From Austropuccinia psidii (Eukaryota > Basidiomycota > Pucciniomycetes > Pucciniales > Sphaerophragmiaceae): DNA of 64,000 nucleotides. The DNA lies in the NCBI GenBank assembly GCA_023105745.1, contig JALGQZ010000005.1:2643501-2707500 (forward strand), written 5' to 3'. A model generated the notes under the pieces. The model was not told where the DNA came from. It worked only from the letters and a program-made list of their open reading frames with translations, and searched no databases. Shown here in pieces: positions 1-11,390 of this stretch (position 1 is its first letter; each line of letters opens with the position of its first letter). A program made the translations under genes and the position numbers.

Positions 1-482
1 GAATCAATCAGAAAGACGTGAAATCATAGAATCCAACTATATATTGTTGTAATACTGTTATAAATTCATTTTGATCCTTAAAATCCACAATTCCACGTCA
101 AATCTCTCTATCTTATCTTTCAATAAGCTCTTTGGAATATTAGTGAGTGATTTATCTTTAATGCTTAAAGTTTTTCTCTAAAATTAGTTTTCTTCAAGAA
201 TTATCATTATAATTATTCTTGCAAAAGATAATTATATATTAAAATAATTTTATTATTTTAATAAAAGAAGTTTTATTATTAAAATCTTCTTGTAATTGAT
301 TCTAGTAGACAATTACTTGCTCACTGTTAAAATCACTAGTAGTGCTTAACAGGTGAAAGAAATAATTCTTTAATTATTTAATTGTGGTTATAATAATATT
401 TTATTATTATATTTCATAAGAACAGACACCGTACTTTTGATTAATAGTAATATTATCATCAGTTTCATAGTCACCTCTTACA
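1..482 (+). repeat. Family-A LTR, 3' part (cut by window edge)
   Basis: This is the reverse complement of the first ~480 bp of the family-A LTRs at 35203 and 43647, ending in ...CTCTTACA, the A-LTR terminus. It keeps CpG sites (GACGTG, CACGTC) that old copies have lost, so it is fairly young. No primer-binding sequence follows it, so it is a 3' LTR or a solo LTR. It sits inside the family-C LTR that continues at 483. Confidence 0.85.
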
Positions 483-1973
483 TTTCTGATCAGCACATAT
501 ATTCATGGTTTTTAACTTGTATCTCTTGGAATATACATGATATAGAGTTGAACAAAAAATAAAGTTTACACATAATTACAGTCCAGATACAGATATAAGC
601 TTCATTTGACAATCTATAAACAAGGCTATAGCCTTTAAGGGTTTATTGAACAAAAATGTTACAGCTGCTGACCACTGTGTTTTGGAAGTGGTCAAAGCTT
701 AAAGAAAGTGGATATTCAGATTCTACTAGTTCATATGTGAAGAATTATTCAAGCTTTATAATTATATTCAAGGTATAGCCCCTTGAAATTATGGCTTAAA
801 GTTTAAAATAGTAAACTTTGACAGAAAAGATGTGTTACAAGAAAAATCATCAAAAAAAGAGTTTTGATGACTTAATAAAATTCTCTTGGAAACTTAATAA
901 TTACATTCAAAGATATCATAAATCACTATCTGAATGGTTTTATAGTGCATAACTTAACAGTTCTTCATGATCAAAGCTTAAGCTTAAAATTGATCATTTA
1001 TGATCACTCACTGTAATCTTAATTCAAGCTTAACAGTTATATAAGTGATATAAGTGGTGAATACTAGTTTATCATGATTAAAAATGATAAAAGCCACAAA
1101 GTTTAGTCTTCTTCCAAGCCTATGACGTCAGAAAAGTAAGAATTACAGTGATAAGTCTAAATAATGGCATAATAATGAGATAAGATGGTTTAATTATGAT
1201 TTAATCATCACTAAACCTTAAAATAATGATTAATTCCAGTGGATTCCATCAAGAAGCATCTACTAGAAGCCTCCTGGACTCTAGGAGGGAGTATTTTACT
1301 ATATATAGAGCTTTTTTTACCTCTATTTCCCCCTCAGATGCAACAAAAACATTAAATTATTAAAATCAAAGGTAGAAGCTTTATTTTTGTTATAAAAAAA
1401 TTTTCATATATATTTAAAAAATCAAGTTCATTTTTATTTTAATCATCAATCTTGATGTGATTAAATCAATTTTTAATCCTTTTTTTCAAAATTCTCTCTA
1501 AATCTCTAATTCCATGTAAAAACAAGAATTTTAGTAATTTCTTCTATTTTTTAATTGTAAATATGATTTAAATAAGTTGTATTTACATTTTCAGGCATAA
1601 ATTTATTCAATAATATTATATTAAGTGTTAAAATTAGGTTATTTTATCTTATTATAGTACTTTCTCTTCATTATTGATTTTAATGATTCTATCATTAAGA
1701 TATGACTTTAATATTTGTAATATTATTGCTATAAATTGTTTTTTAACATTAAATAACAATTTTTATGCCTTTATTATTTGTTTGTAACAATAATAAAGTG
1801 TCATAAAGTATATTAATCATTATATATTACATTAATTTATTTAATAATATAATTATTTTATGCCATAATTATAATCATTCTTTATCTCATTCCTTAATTT
1901 TATAAGGACATTCATAGTACAATAAGCAAAATATTGGTAATATTTATTTATTGTTTCATAGCCAAACATTACA
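483..1973 (+). repeat. Family-C LTR, plus sense, broken by the A LTR at its left
   Basis: It matches the reverse complement of the C LTR at 26483-28433, from the ATTCATGGTTTTTA block to the terminal ...CATAGCCAAACATTACA. It contains a CRE-like palindrome TGACGTCA at 1123-1130 and a TATA-like ACTATATATAGAG near 1300, followed by a pyrimidine-rich CTCTATTTCCCCCTCAG, the probable LTR promoter and start region. The left end is cut by the A LTR exactly at the loop of a conserved palindrome (see findings). No primer-binding sequence follows. Confidence 0.8.
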
Positions 1974-2301
1974 AGAACCACCTCTTGAAGAGCTTATAGG
2001 AAGTAAAAATGTTGTAATAATTGATAAACCAAGTATAGGAGAAGCTCACAGAGCCATTGGAACTCTCATGACCACTTCCTTAAAGCTAATCAACTTCATG
2101 ATTCTATTGAGTCATATGCACATGAGCTAGATGGTGCTTCAATATAGAACTCACAACAAGCCTCAATTAGAGATCTCTTTTATCCTCAACTCTTAAGGAT
2201 TTATTTTCTACTTAAATTTTGTTATTTAAAAAAATTCAACTGATTTGTTTATAAAAATGGCTCTTCTTGTATTGTAGCAAATTTAATTTGTAGTACACTA
2301 T
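1974..2301. other. Unassigned AT-rich spacer
   Basis: This lies between the C LTR and the solo A LTR. A short open stretch near 1988-2126 has no recognisable domain. The last five bases, ACTAT (2297-2301), are the target duplication of the solo A LTR. I see no gene. Confidence 0.5.
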
Positions 2302-5300
2302 TGTAAGATGTGTGTATGAAACTTCTGATATTATTACTATTAAGCACAGTAATATTACTGTTCTTATGAAATGCAATGATAATAATTATTATAACCACAA
2401 TTAAATAATTAATTATTTATTTATTTTACTTGTCATACACTACTAGTGATTATAACAGTAAGCAGTAATTTTCTACAATAATCAATTACAAGAAGCATTT
2501 AATAATAAAACTTCTTTATTAAAATAATTAATTTATTTTAATATATAACTATCTTTTAAAAGAGTAATTATAAATATAATTCTTGAAGAAAACTATTACT
2601 AGAGAAAAACTTTTAAGAATTAATAATTTAAGGTTTTTCTATTAAACTCTTGATAATAGTGACAATATCAAGAGTACTATGACTGTCCTCAATAGAAAAA
2701 TATAACAAAATATTATAACCACAAATTAAATATAATTATTAAAATAATTATATTAAAAATAAAGAAATTTAATTATTATTATATGATATAATAATAAAAA
2801 AAAGAAAAATTATAATAAATTATAATTATTCTATTATTGCTATAGTCACTTAAAGTTATAACAATAATAAGTTTAAAGCTCTTAATGAGACAATTACACA
2901 TGGAAAATATAAATATTTGACCACTTAAAAATAATATTTATATTATTTATGAAAAAGAAATTATAACACACAATGTGCAGATATAATTCTTATCAAAAAT
3001 TTTATAAAAAAAAAACTAATAATAAATAAAAAATATAGAACTTTAAAGAAAACTTACTTATAATACATATTTAATACAACAAGTCAAATACAATAGTTAT
3101 TATATTAAATGATTATTATAAGTTAAAAACATGCCAAAAATCAATTTTTTCAAAAGATAAAACAACTTTTTTATAATGAAAAATATTATCAAAGAGTTTT
3201 CAAGAGGAATTTGTGGATTTCAAAATATATTTCAAGAAAATAATTTTATAAAATAGAATGTATTATTGGTAATTACAACAATAATCTAATTTCTATGATT
3301 TCAATTCTTTAATTTTAAGATTTATAAAGAATAAAATACTTAAGAAATACTTTAATAATAATATCTTATATATAATAAAACTTTACCTGTTTAAATGTCT
3401 AATATGATTGGATTGGATTGAATTGATGGACAAAAACAGTGATGAATAGACTCTTTTTATGTCTGCAGAGAATCCCTCATGATTCTCAATAGATATTGAG
3501 GGCGTGCTAAGGTCAAAAATGAAAGACCATTTTTAAAAATAAGGTTCTTAATTTAATGGGACTCAATTTTCATTCCAATTTAAAGTTACTGGTGTTATTC
3601 TTAACTCCAAGTAACTTTAATCCTCATTTAAGTTAATTATTTTAATTTTTGATATAAAATAAGTTTATTTATATTAAATTTCATCACATTAAAAACTTAA
3701 AAATAAAGTTTCAAGCAAAAATCTCTTAAACTCAATTTTTAGTTAATTTTTAAAAAAATCTTAATTTTCTCTCTAAGTATAATTAAAAGAGTAATTTTCC
3801 AGGCTCATTACCAATAAAACCTGTTTATAAAAGATACTTAAAATTTAATTTACATAAATATAACATTGAATTGTAATCTGTGTGAAATTTTCAAGCAAAT
3901 CCATTAAGATTTGGACTTTTAATGAATTTTTGAATTTATTGCTATTTTTCCACGTAAAATAGCAATGCACGCTAAACCATAGCTTTTGATAAGGTTTTTA
4001 TGCTTATAACTTTAAAGCTCTAAGCTTATTTAAGCTTTGAGAGGTCTCAAAACTTTAATTTCAAGCTTTCATATTGGGATTTACTCTTTGGAAGCTTGAA
4101 ATTCCTGTCTAAATTGGGATAAAAACAGTTTAGACTTTAAGATTGGATCAAAGTCTAATCTTAAAGTTTAAATAAGGTTAAAAATCCTCCAATACAGGTG
4201 GAAAACCTTAATTGAATCCTTGAAGATCCAAAAAGCTGGGTACCCCAGCTCTCTTTGGTCTTTTTCCTTTGTCCCACCTTTTTGCATGGATTTTGCTGTT
4301 TTATTTATATAAAGCCATACTATGTCCTTAAACACCTTTAAATTGAGCTCACAGGATTTACATTCTGTATGGAAAATCCTTAGCCAATTCAGTAAATATA
4401 CACAACACCTCAATTTTAATTAAAATCTTGGTAAGTTTGCATAAACTTTATGCAACTTTAACAATTTTAAAAAAATGTTAAAAAAAGTTACATTAGTACT
4501 GTGAGATTCTTGAATCTTCCAATAACTTAAGAATTAAGCATTTTGGGGTATAACACCCTATGGGTGTACCTTTTTGGTGTAGAATCCAAAAATGACATAA
4601 TAATTATAACTTTTTTTATCCAAACAAAAGTTATACTTATTTTTTGTTATTTTTTATTTTAATTTCAACTGAAAAGTCTGTTCAATACTAAATCAGCTAT
4701 ATATAAAGTTATTTGTGGCCTTATGGGTATGTCATATATACCTCACAGGCTCATAAATAATAAATCACTCACTAATACTTCATTGAACCTTTGAAAGAGA
4801 TTGGTAGAGAGATTTGATGGGTAAATTGTGGATTTAAAGGATCAAAATTGATTTATAGCAATATTACAACAATATATTGTTGATTTCTATTATTTTATGT
4901 CTTCCTGATTTATTTTGAAAGATTTAAAACACTTAAGAAAAGATTTAACTAATACTTACTTGTTGGTAACAAAGATATAATTGGATAATAAGATAATTTG
5001 GAAAAAACAGCAAGAGGAGGCCTCTTTTAAGTCAAAAAAAGCTCACAGAGGAACTCCATGGAGCAAACTGAAAAACCAGTTAGTGAGAAAACAATAATAC
5101 TTTTTGTATTATTGATTGCATTATCTGTTGTCACATAAGATTATCATAATTCTTTAATTAGTGATTTTAGGTGACTACTAACCCATTTATGGTTAATAAT
5201 AAAAGGATTAAAAACTGTAAATCTTATTTTATTTAAAAATAAAAATTAATTTCTTAAGTTTATGAATTTTATTGGAGATTTCATCACAGGTTGTATTTTC

Positions 5301-6351
5301 TGTGAATTTGTGAAGATTCAGTGTTTCACATGGAATCATTAAAAATGAACTGTAAGGAAAAAAAATTATTTTACTTATGAGACCATAATTCTTTTGGGTT
5401 TCTCTATGAGTAATACCATTTTCTATTGGTCATGAAAGTTTTAGGCAGATTAATTAAGAATTGTATTTTTAATGAATTTTTGAAGTTTTTACCTCATTTC
5501 TATGTAGAATTTCAAATAGCACAATATAGCTGGTTGCTATAAGGTAAATCAATGGATAGTAGTCCAAAAGGGTTTTAATTACACCTTTAAGGTTTATCCA
5601 TGGAAAAACATTAAGAATAGACATGGTTACAGGAGTTTAAGGTGTGCTTTACCTCCTTGTCACATCAAAATAGCCGCTTATTTGCAATTTCTTATGATTT
5701 AATGAGGTTTCAACTTGTAACTAGGTTCCCAAAAGGTTTTAGTATACTAATTGGGCCATGATCAGCCATGGATCCAGACTTTAGAGCTATCCATGCCTCA
5801 GAGGCCTCAGAAGTTTGGTATCCTGGTTCTCTTTGATGTCTTTGTCCCCCTTAGCTATTTTCATGTCAAAAATAGTATTTTGGGCTTCAAGACTGATATC
5901 CACTATGGGTGTATCAAAACTGTATATAAGAATACCATAATATTAAGTGCCACAAACATGCATAACACTATTTTTAGTGTATATGTAACATGGGATTTCT
6001 CACATTCCCATTATTTTGGCATGAAATTGAGAAAAACAAAAATTTTCACAATTCTTTTATGTGGTATTGATGATGTGGTATTGAAGTATTTTTTCATATT
6101 ACCACCTCTTAAAGTTAATTTAAGCTTATTCACTCTATGGAGTTACCCTAGGTGAATTTTTGTGTAGAATCCAAATCTGGCCTTCAATACATGGATTTAC
6201 TTACTTACAAAAAAGTTATTCATCTTTTCTGAAAAAAAAATGATGAATTTTTAATATATGCATGACTTATGGGTCATGCATAGTTCTGAATTTTATTGTT
6301 AAAGATAATTGTGGCCTATTTGGGTATGTAAAATATACCTCAAGGCTGACA
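2302..6351 (-). repeat. Old solo LTR of family A, split by a D LTR
   Basis: It runs from TGTAAGATGTG to ...CAAGGCTGACA and aligns along its length with the 1924-bp A LTRs. Without the 2129-bp D insertion and its 5-bp duplication it is about 1.9 kb. It is flanked by a perfect duplication ACTAT (2297-2301 and 6352-6356), which shows a real insertion later reduced to one LTR by recombination. It is much older than the A LTR pair: the CpG sites I aligned to the young copies are all gone, mostly as TG or CA. The open frame at 5751-6155 lies inside this LTR and is not a gene. Confidence 0.92.
2627..4755 (-). repeat. Solo LTR of family D inside the A solo LTR
   Basis: This ~2.13-kb LTR starts with a decayed TTTAAGG (expected TGTAAGG) and ends ...CACAGGCTCATA. 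It is flanked by a perfect 5-bp duplication AATAA (2622-2626 and 4756-4760), and the A-LTR sequence resumes directly after it. A second copy lies at 20860-22950. Sense is inferred by analogy with the A and C LTR ends. The 81-residue open frame at 4168-4413 is inside the LTR and has no support as a gene. Confidence 0.88.
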
Positions 6352-6356
6352 ACTAT

Positions 6357-7180
6357 GGTATAAATGCAGGCAATGAATTGGGTTTGAGACATAATTTTGT
6401 GTGAAAAACTCACCAAAAGGCCCACCCTGTACTTCCTGGGTTATAGTTCAGGTAAAATGTCATGACCTATAATCTGCTCAAACCTGTAGCAATTGGTGTC
6501 CACCAGAAAGTATAAGCTAGGCAAGTGTTTACTGTAGATATGTTGTTTTGAATATTCATTTCAATGTGCTTGTGGTATAGTTACACTTTAACTGGTGTGA
6601 GTAAATTAACATTGCTATGTTTTGGCCAAGCCTGTCAAGTAGAGTTTCCTTTATGTAGGGGACTACAGCTTACCCATATTGCAAGGAAGCTGCATGGAAG
6701 AAGTCCAGATAGAGGAGTATGGCTTGGTGAGCCTGATCATGAGCATGCTTGAATGATTCCACTTTAGATGAATTATGATTGAATTTTTCTGTTCCATGAA
6801 TCTTTTGAATGAAAAGTTGACATTCTGAGAGTCCAACAAGCTCAAATAACCTCAAAGATTTAGTAATAAGAATTCTTTTACTTTTTAAGGACTGTTCTAT
6901 GGACAGCTTGGTGTGGAATTACTGAGAATGGCTCAAGAACTCACCTGGTTTTCCCTGCATGCTTGCTTGAAAGTCAATTGTCCCAGCATAGATTCAAAAA
7001 GTCTTAGCTTTTGGACAACTCCTAAAACTCTCCATCTCTCTTCATCTCTCTTCATCTCTCTTGTGTGTTCATGTGTTCATGTTCAGATAAAAGTTATCAA
7101 GAAGGCAGTGGACTATCTTCGCCTTTCGAGATTCTTGTGGTTTTCTTTTCATTTCAAAAAAACCTTCAAATCAGCAACCA
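6357..7180. other. Spacer upstream of TYW4, no gene seen
   Basis: Unique-looking AT-rich sequence follows the ACTAT duplication. Short overlapping open frames on both strands near 6560-6855 have no recognisable domain. A small run of CATCTCTCTT-type repeats lies at 7030-7060. The 5' untranslated region of TYW4 may begin near its right end. Confidence 0.45.
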
Positions 7181-7342
7181 TCATTTTCTCCATGGGACCG
7201 GTCTTAAGCCATCGCGACGTGACGGGATGCAATTCTTCGTATGAACTTTCCCTGGGCAATCGACAGATCAGTTCTGTCGTCTTGAATATTTCGGCCGCTG
7301 GGTTTCGCTTTCCAAGCCGGCGCTGTCACTCGGCTCGCCGCC
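7181..7342 (+). promoter_or_regulatory. CpG-rich 5' flank of TYW4
   Basis: CpG dinucleotides become frequent here (CATCGCGACGTGACGGG, GGCCGCTGGG, CCGGCGCTG), in contrast to the CpG-poor repeats on the left. The region ends in GCCGCC directly before the start codon, an optimal initiation context. It is likely promoter plus 5' leader. No clear TATA box is visible. Confidence 0.5.
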
Positions 7343-10300
7343 ATGTCTGCTCAATCTTCGTCTACAACGCTTGCGTTCGCCAATTTCAACTCTCAAGCCG
7401 TCGCCTCCCAGTCTAGTCCTTGCAATCTTGTGATCGGTACCAATGATTCAAGCATAGTAAGCAAGCGAAGCGCAGAAAGAGCCGGTTATTTCAAACACCC
7501 TCAACATTTGAGGCACTTTGTTCAAAAGTTTCAACGTCGTGCTCCATTAATCAACTTGGGTTATACCATAAGAACTCTTTGTGTGGATCTGGTCATCAAG
7601 AGGTTTTTGGACGGTGCTCACGCCAGGTCCCAAGATGATTCAGACGGTCGATCGATACATCCGTCCAAGTCCAAAGTGGTGTTGGTAAACTTGGGCTGTG
7701 GCTATGATCCAGGCTTTTTCAAGCTCGTCCTCGGCTCAAATGATCTTGGCCTTCAGCAAGAATTCCAATACATTGATGTTGACTACCCTGAATTGATCTC
7801 AAGAAAACATCAAATGATTTCTCAATCAAAGGAATTGTGCTCTGTTTTTGATGGTTTTGCTAAAAGTACGCCAGGCAGCTGGATCCAAACGATAGATGGC
7901 AAGGCTTGTTATGCCTTACTTGGCTGTGATCTATGTCAAACCTCTCAATTCGTCTCGAGTCTTATCGACTTGCTAAAAGGACAAATGGATCATATATTGT
8001 TCGTCTCAGAGGTTTCAACAGTCTACATGCCCCCCGAAAAGTCAGAGGAGCTCTTGAACGCTCTCAGTCAATCATTTCCAAAATCAGTATGGGCATGCTT
8101 GGAACAAGTTTTACGACCTACACCCACCGCGTTTTCGGAAACAATGTTAAAACACTTTCAAAAGCTTCAAACACCTCTTCGAGGAACTATTCAATACCCG
8201 ACCATTTCAAATCAAGTAAACCGACTTCAAAAGTATTGGGAAAATGTTGAAACATCAACGATGCAAGAGATATGGAATGATTTTGACAATTTTCCGATCA
8301 TGCGTGAGGAGCGACATAGACTGATGACTCTAGAGCCATTTGATGAATGGTCTGTTGTCAATCTGTTGTCACCATTGCTGTAGTCTTACAAGACTTTCTG
8401 AGGATAACTAACTTTTATCATAGTGTCTTCTCATCAGGGAAGAGCTTGATTTATTTCTCTCCCATTACATTGTAGCAATTGCATATTCTCAAGTCGAATC
8501 AATGCCTTATTTCATCGTAGGTCCAACGGCCATCTGTCTCCCACCACTGAAACAATGGCCAAAGGAAAGTGTGAAAAATAAAGATCTGAGTCAATCAAAC
8601 GAACCTAGTCGATCATGGTTTTATCGCCCAACCGATTTCAGCATCCAACGGCGTGGCCACACTTTAACACCTTTACCCGACCGCAGGCGACACTTGATCT
8701 TTGGAGGATTTGGTCCGGAAACTTCGGTAAATTTATCGTCACACCAACAGAGCCAATCAAGAAGGCATTCAAGAGTAGCCCATCCATTCATTCTGGAGAT
8801 TTGTGAGCAAGGTACTATTCGCGCTGCTACTTCATCTTTTGGCTCTTTCATACCATCTGCCAGATTATATCACACAGCTTCTATCATCACCGACAAAAAT
8901 CAGGTTTCCTCAGTCTTACTTTTTGGTGGTCGACACGCACCACAAACACCATTGGAGGATGCCTATTTACTAGATTGTACAGACTTGACATGGAATTCTA
9001 TCACCAGCTCTTTAGAAAATGCTCAATGTCCTCCACCTCGGTTTAGACACTCAGCAACCAGTATTGAAGTTGAAAATTGTCAACACGTTCTCATTCATGG
9101 TGGTATAGGTGATAAAGAGGCTACCTTATCTGATACGTGGTTATTTGATTCCAACAGGCGCCAATGGATTCGTTTACCTATTTTGGATCATCTAATTGGT
9201 CCACGTTATTCACATCAGCTTTACTATGATCACGTCAATCTCGAATTGTATGTTTTTGGCGGAGTTTCTCATACTAATGATGACTCCGCAGACCCACGGC
9301 TTGCCAAGAATATCAAAATTCACATCCAATTTACAACTGAGTTGAATGTACAAAGTTGCTCAAAGTCAATCAAACCAGTTCAGTTTCAGTCCCATGATGC
9401 GCTACTCCATCGGTATTCGCATTGTATTACTACTTGGGATAACGATAACTTACAGTTGATTTTGAGTGGCGGTCTTGTTGAAAATGGCGTGATAGATAGC
9501 GAATATCAATGTATGCTGTTAGATCTCAAACGCATGAGCTGTCTTCCACTTCAAGTTTCTTATGAGCCATCACGGTCAATGATAGGTCATAAAGCTTGCG
9601 TGATTAATTTGAACCACAGCGAAAAACGTTTGAAGGCTTTAGTTCTATTGGGGGGTGGTATGACTTGTTTCTCATTCGGAAGTCATTTTGATTCATTTCT
9701 TGCGATGATCTCAAATATGGATTTAAATCAGCTTAGTAATCGGCCAAGAACGAATGAAACAATAAAAAATTACGCAACATTTGATTCAAGTCCTCAAGAC
9801 ACTTGGAATCAAGTTCAGGAGATACCTCAATCAAACAAGCTAACAATTGAATCTTGGAATGATGCTATTTTTCACTCAACGCCCATAATCTTCAAAGCAA
9901 TGGATATTGGTGATTGTAAATCACTTTGGACAGCAGAATATTTGAAGACAAAAATTGGTAAAAAAAAATGTTCAGTTCACGTATCCGATCAGTCATCTAA
10001 TTTGACTTGGCATGATAAAAATTTTTCTTATAAAACTATGAACTTTGACAAACTACTTGAACAAGCCTTCCATACCAAAACAAATAATAATCAAGCAATT
10101 TATCTTAGATCTTTATCGAATTCACCCAAACAAACTTCAAATTTTGATAAAGATTTTCCGGAGCTATCCCAAGACTTCAAGATCCCAAAAGTGATGCAAG
10201 AAACTGTTGGAGATAATCTTTTTTCTAGTGTTTTAAGAATTTCAAGTGCTAACATGGGGTTTGTTTAATCTAAAAATATAAGGGATTTTTTTAATAACGT

Positions 10301-11063
10301 TAACTTGTTCAATGACTTTTTTTTATATAGCTTGTGGGCACATTATGATACGTATGATAATATATTGGTACAAATTAAAGGGAAAAAGCTAATTCGAATG
10401 TGGCATCCAAGGTACTTATTAAACATTATTATTATACTTCAATCGTGCAAATAGCAAATCTCCACCTTGCTTTTTTTTTTGCTTTGTGAATCTCTGCATA
10501 TATAAAGATAAAGACTTTATCTGACTAAGGTGTTTTTTTTATTTCTTACTTTTATTTAGTGAAATTATTAATTTGTATATTAAAGATAGTTCATCTATTA
10601 TTCCAGATTTCGATCAACCCGATCTTGATAGATTTCCATTGTATCGAAAGTCTCATCCAATGAATTATATCCTTGAGGTAAGTAAAATAATAAAATTTAA
10701 TTCACCTCATACAAAAAGGAAAAATGAATAATAATAATAATGACTTACCAATCATATACAATATAGCCAGGTGATATAGTATTTATACCATCAAATTGGA
10801 TACATTCAATTAAATCGATCGATTCAAGTTTAGCAATCAATTTATTTTTTTTCAGTAATTTAAATAAAAAAAACCATTTAAATCAATTAAAACACAAAGA
10901 TATTTGGGGTAATCAAGATTTAAGTTTAATTAAAAATATTCAAAAAGATTTTATTGATTTATTGAATTCAAATGAATTTTTTAATTTACCAATTTTACAA
11001 CGTCAATTTTATTTAAAAAAATTCGGTATGGATTTAATTAGATTAGCAGATGAACAAAAATAA
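7343..11063 (+). CDS. TYW4/PPM2: tRNA wybutosine-synthesizing protein 4 (LCMT + Kelch + JmjC)
   Basis: Predicted S-adenosylmethionine-dependent enzyme for the last steps (carboxymethylation and methoxycarbonylation) of wybutosine at position 37 of tRNA-Phe. I read five exons: 7343-8349, 8438-10258, 10331-10411, 10560-10677 and 10767-11063. All introns are GT-AG, and the first has a CTAAC branch site near 8408. The total is 3324 nt, 1107 residues. Residues 31-55 carry the GTNDSSIVSKRSAER start of the leucine carboxyl methyltransferase family, and VNLGCGYDPGFF (115-126) is the cofactor motif. The joined codons at intron 1 restore the family's DEWEEL...SHY block. Residues ~400-740 hold Kelch repeats (FGGFG, FGGRH, HGGIG, FGGVS). 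Exons 3-5 hold a JmjC/cupin domain with H947, D949 and a distal H1022. The start was chosen for its GCCGCCATG context and family alignment. Read without introns it would wrongly look like two genes. Confidence 0.93.
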
Positions 11064-11390
11064 AATTTTGAATTCATATATTTTAAAAACACGATGATTA
11101 CAATCTTTGAGTTTGATTGCCTTTGTTCCTCGTAAATGTAACTGTTTCGTTCCTAGCTCTTTTACTTTTTCCAAAGAAAAAAATCATTTCTTAAAATTGC
11201 ACACTTCATCCATTTTTGTAGGTTGAGAGAAATCTTAGTGTTAACAAAATCAATTTTCTTGAAGGCATTTTAATTTATTCCCGGACAAAAAAGCACACTA
11301 TTCGAGTTTCATTTTAATGAAATTCTACATCAGGAACTTATGAATTAAATGATTTGAAAACAAAAAAGATCGCCGCAGAAATTTGTGCTA
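11064..11390. other. Shared 3' flank of convergent TYW4 and QNS1
   Basis: These 327 bp separate the stop codons of the two convergent genes and must hold both 3' untranslated regions and polyadenylation signals. They are AT-rich and have no open frame. Overlapping transcripts are possible at this spacing. Confidence 0.6.

Noticed and set aside
5751..6155. 134-codon plus-strand frame
   Set aside because: Sits inside a solo LTR; the matching LTRs at 36714 and 45158 show only short related frames, so it is chance.
8502..10268. A separate Kelch-only gene starting at the ATG at 8502
   Set aside because: Removing the 88-bp intron 8350-8437 puts it in frame with the methyltransferase and restores a conserved TYW4 block, so it is one gene.
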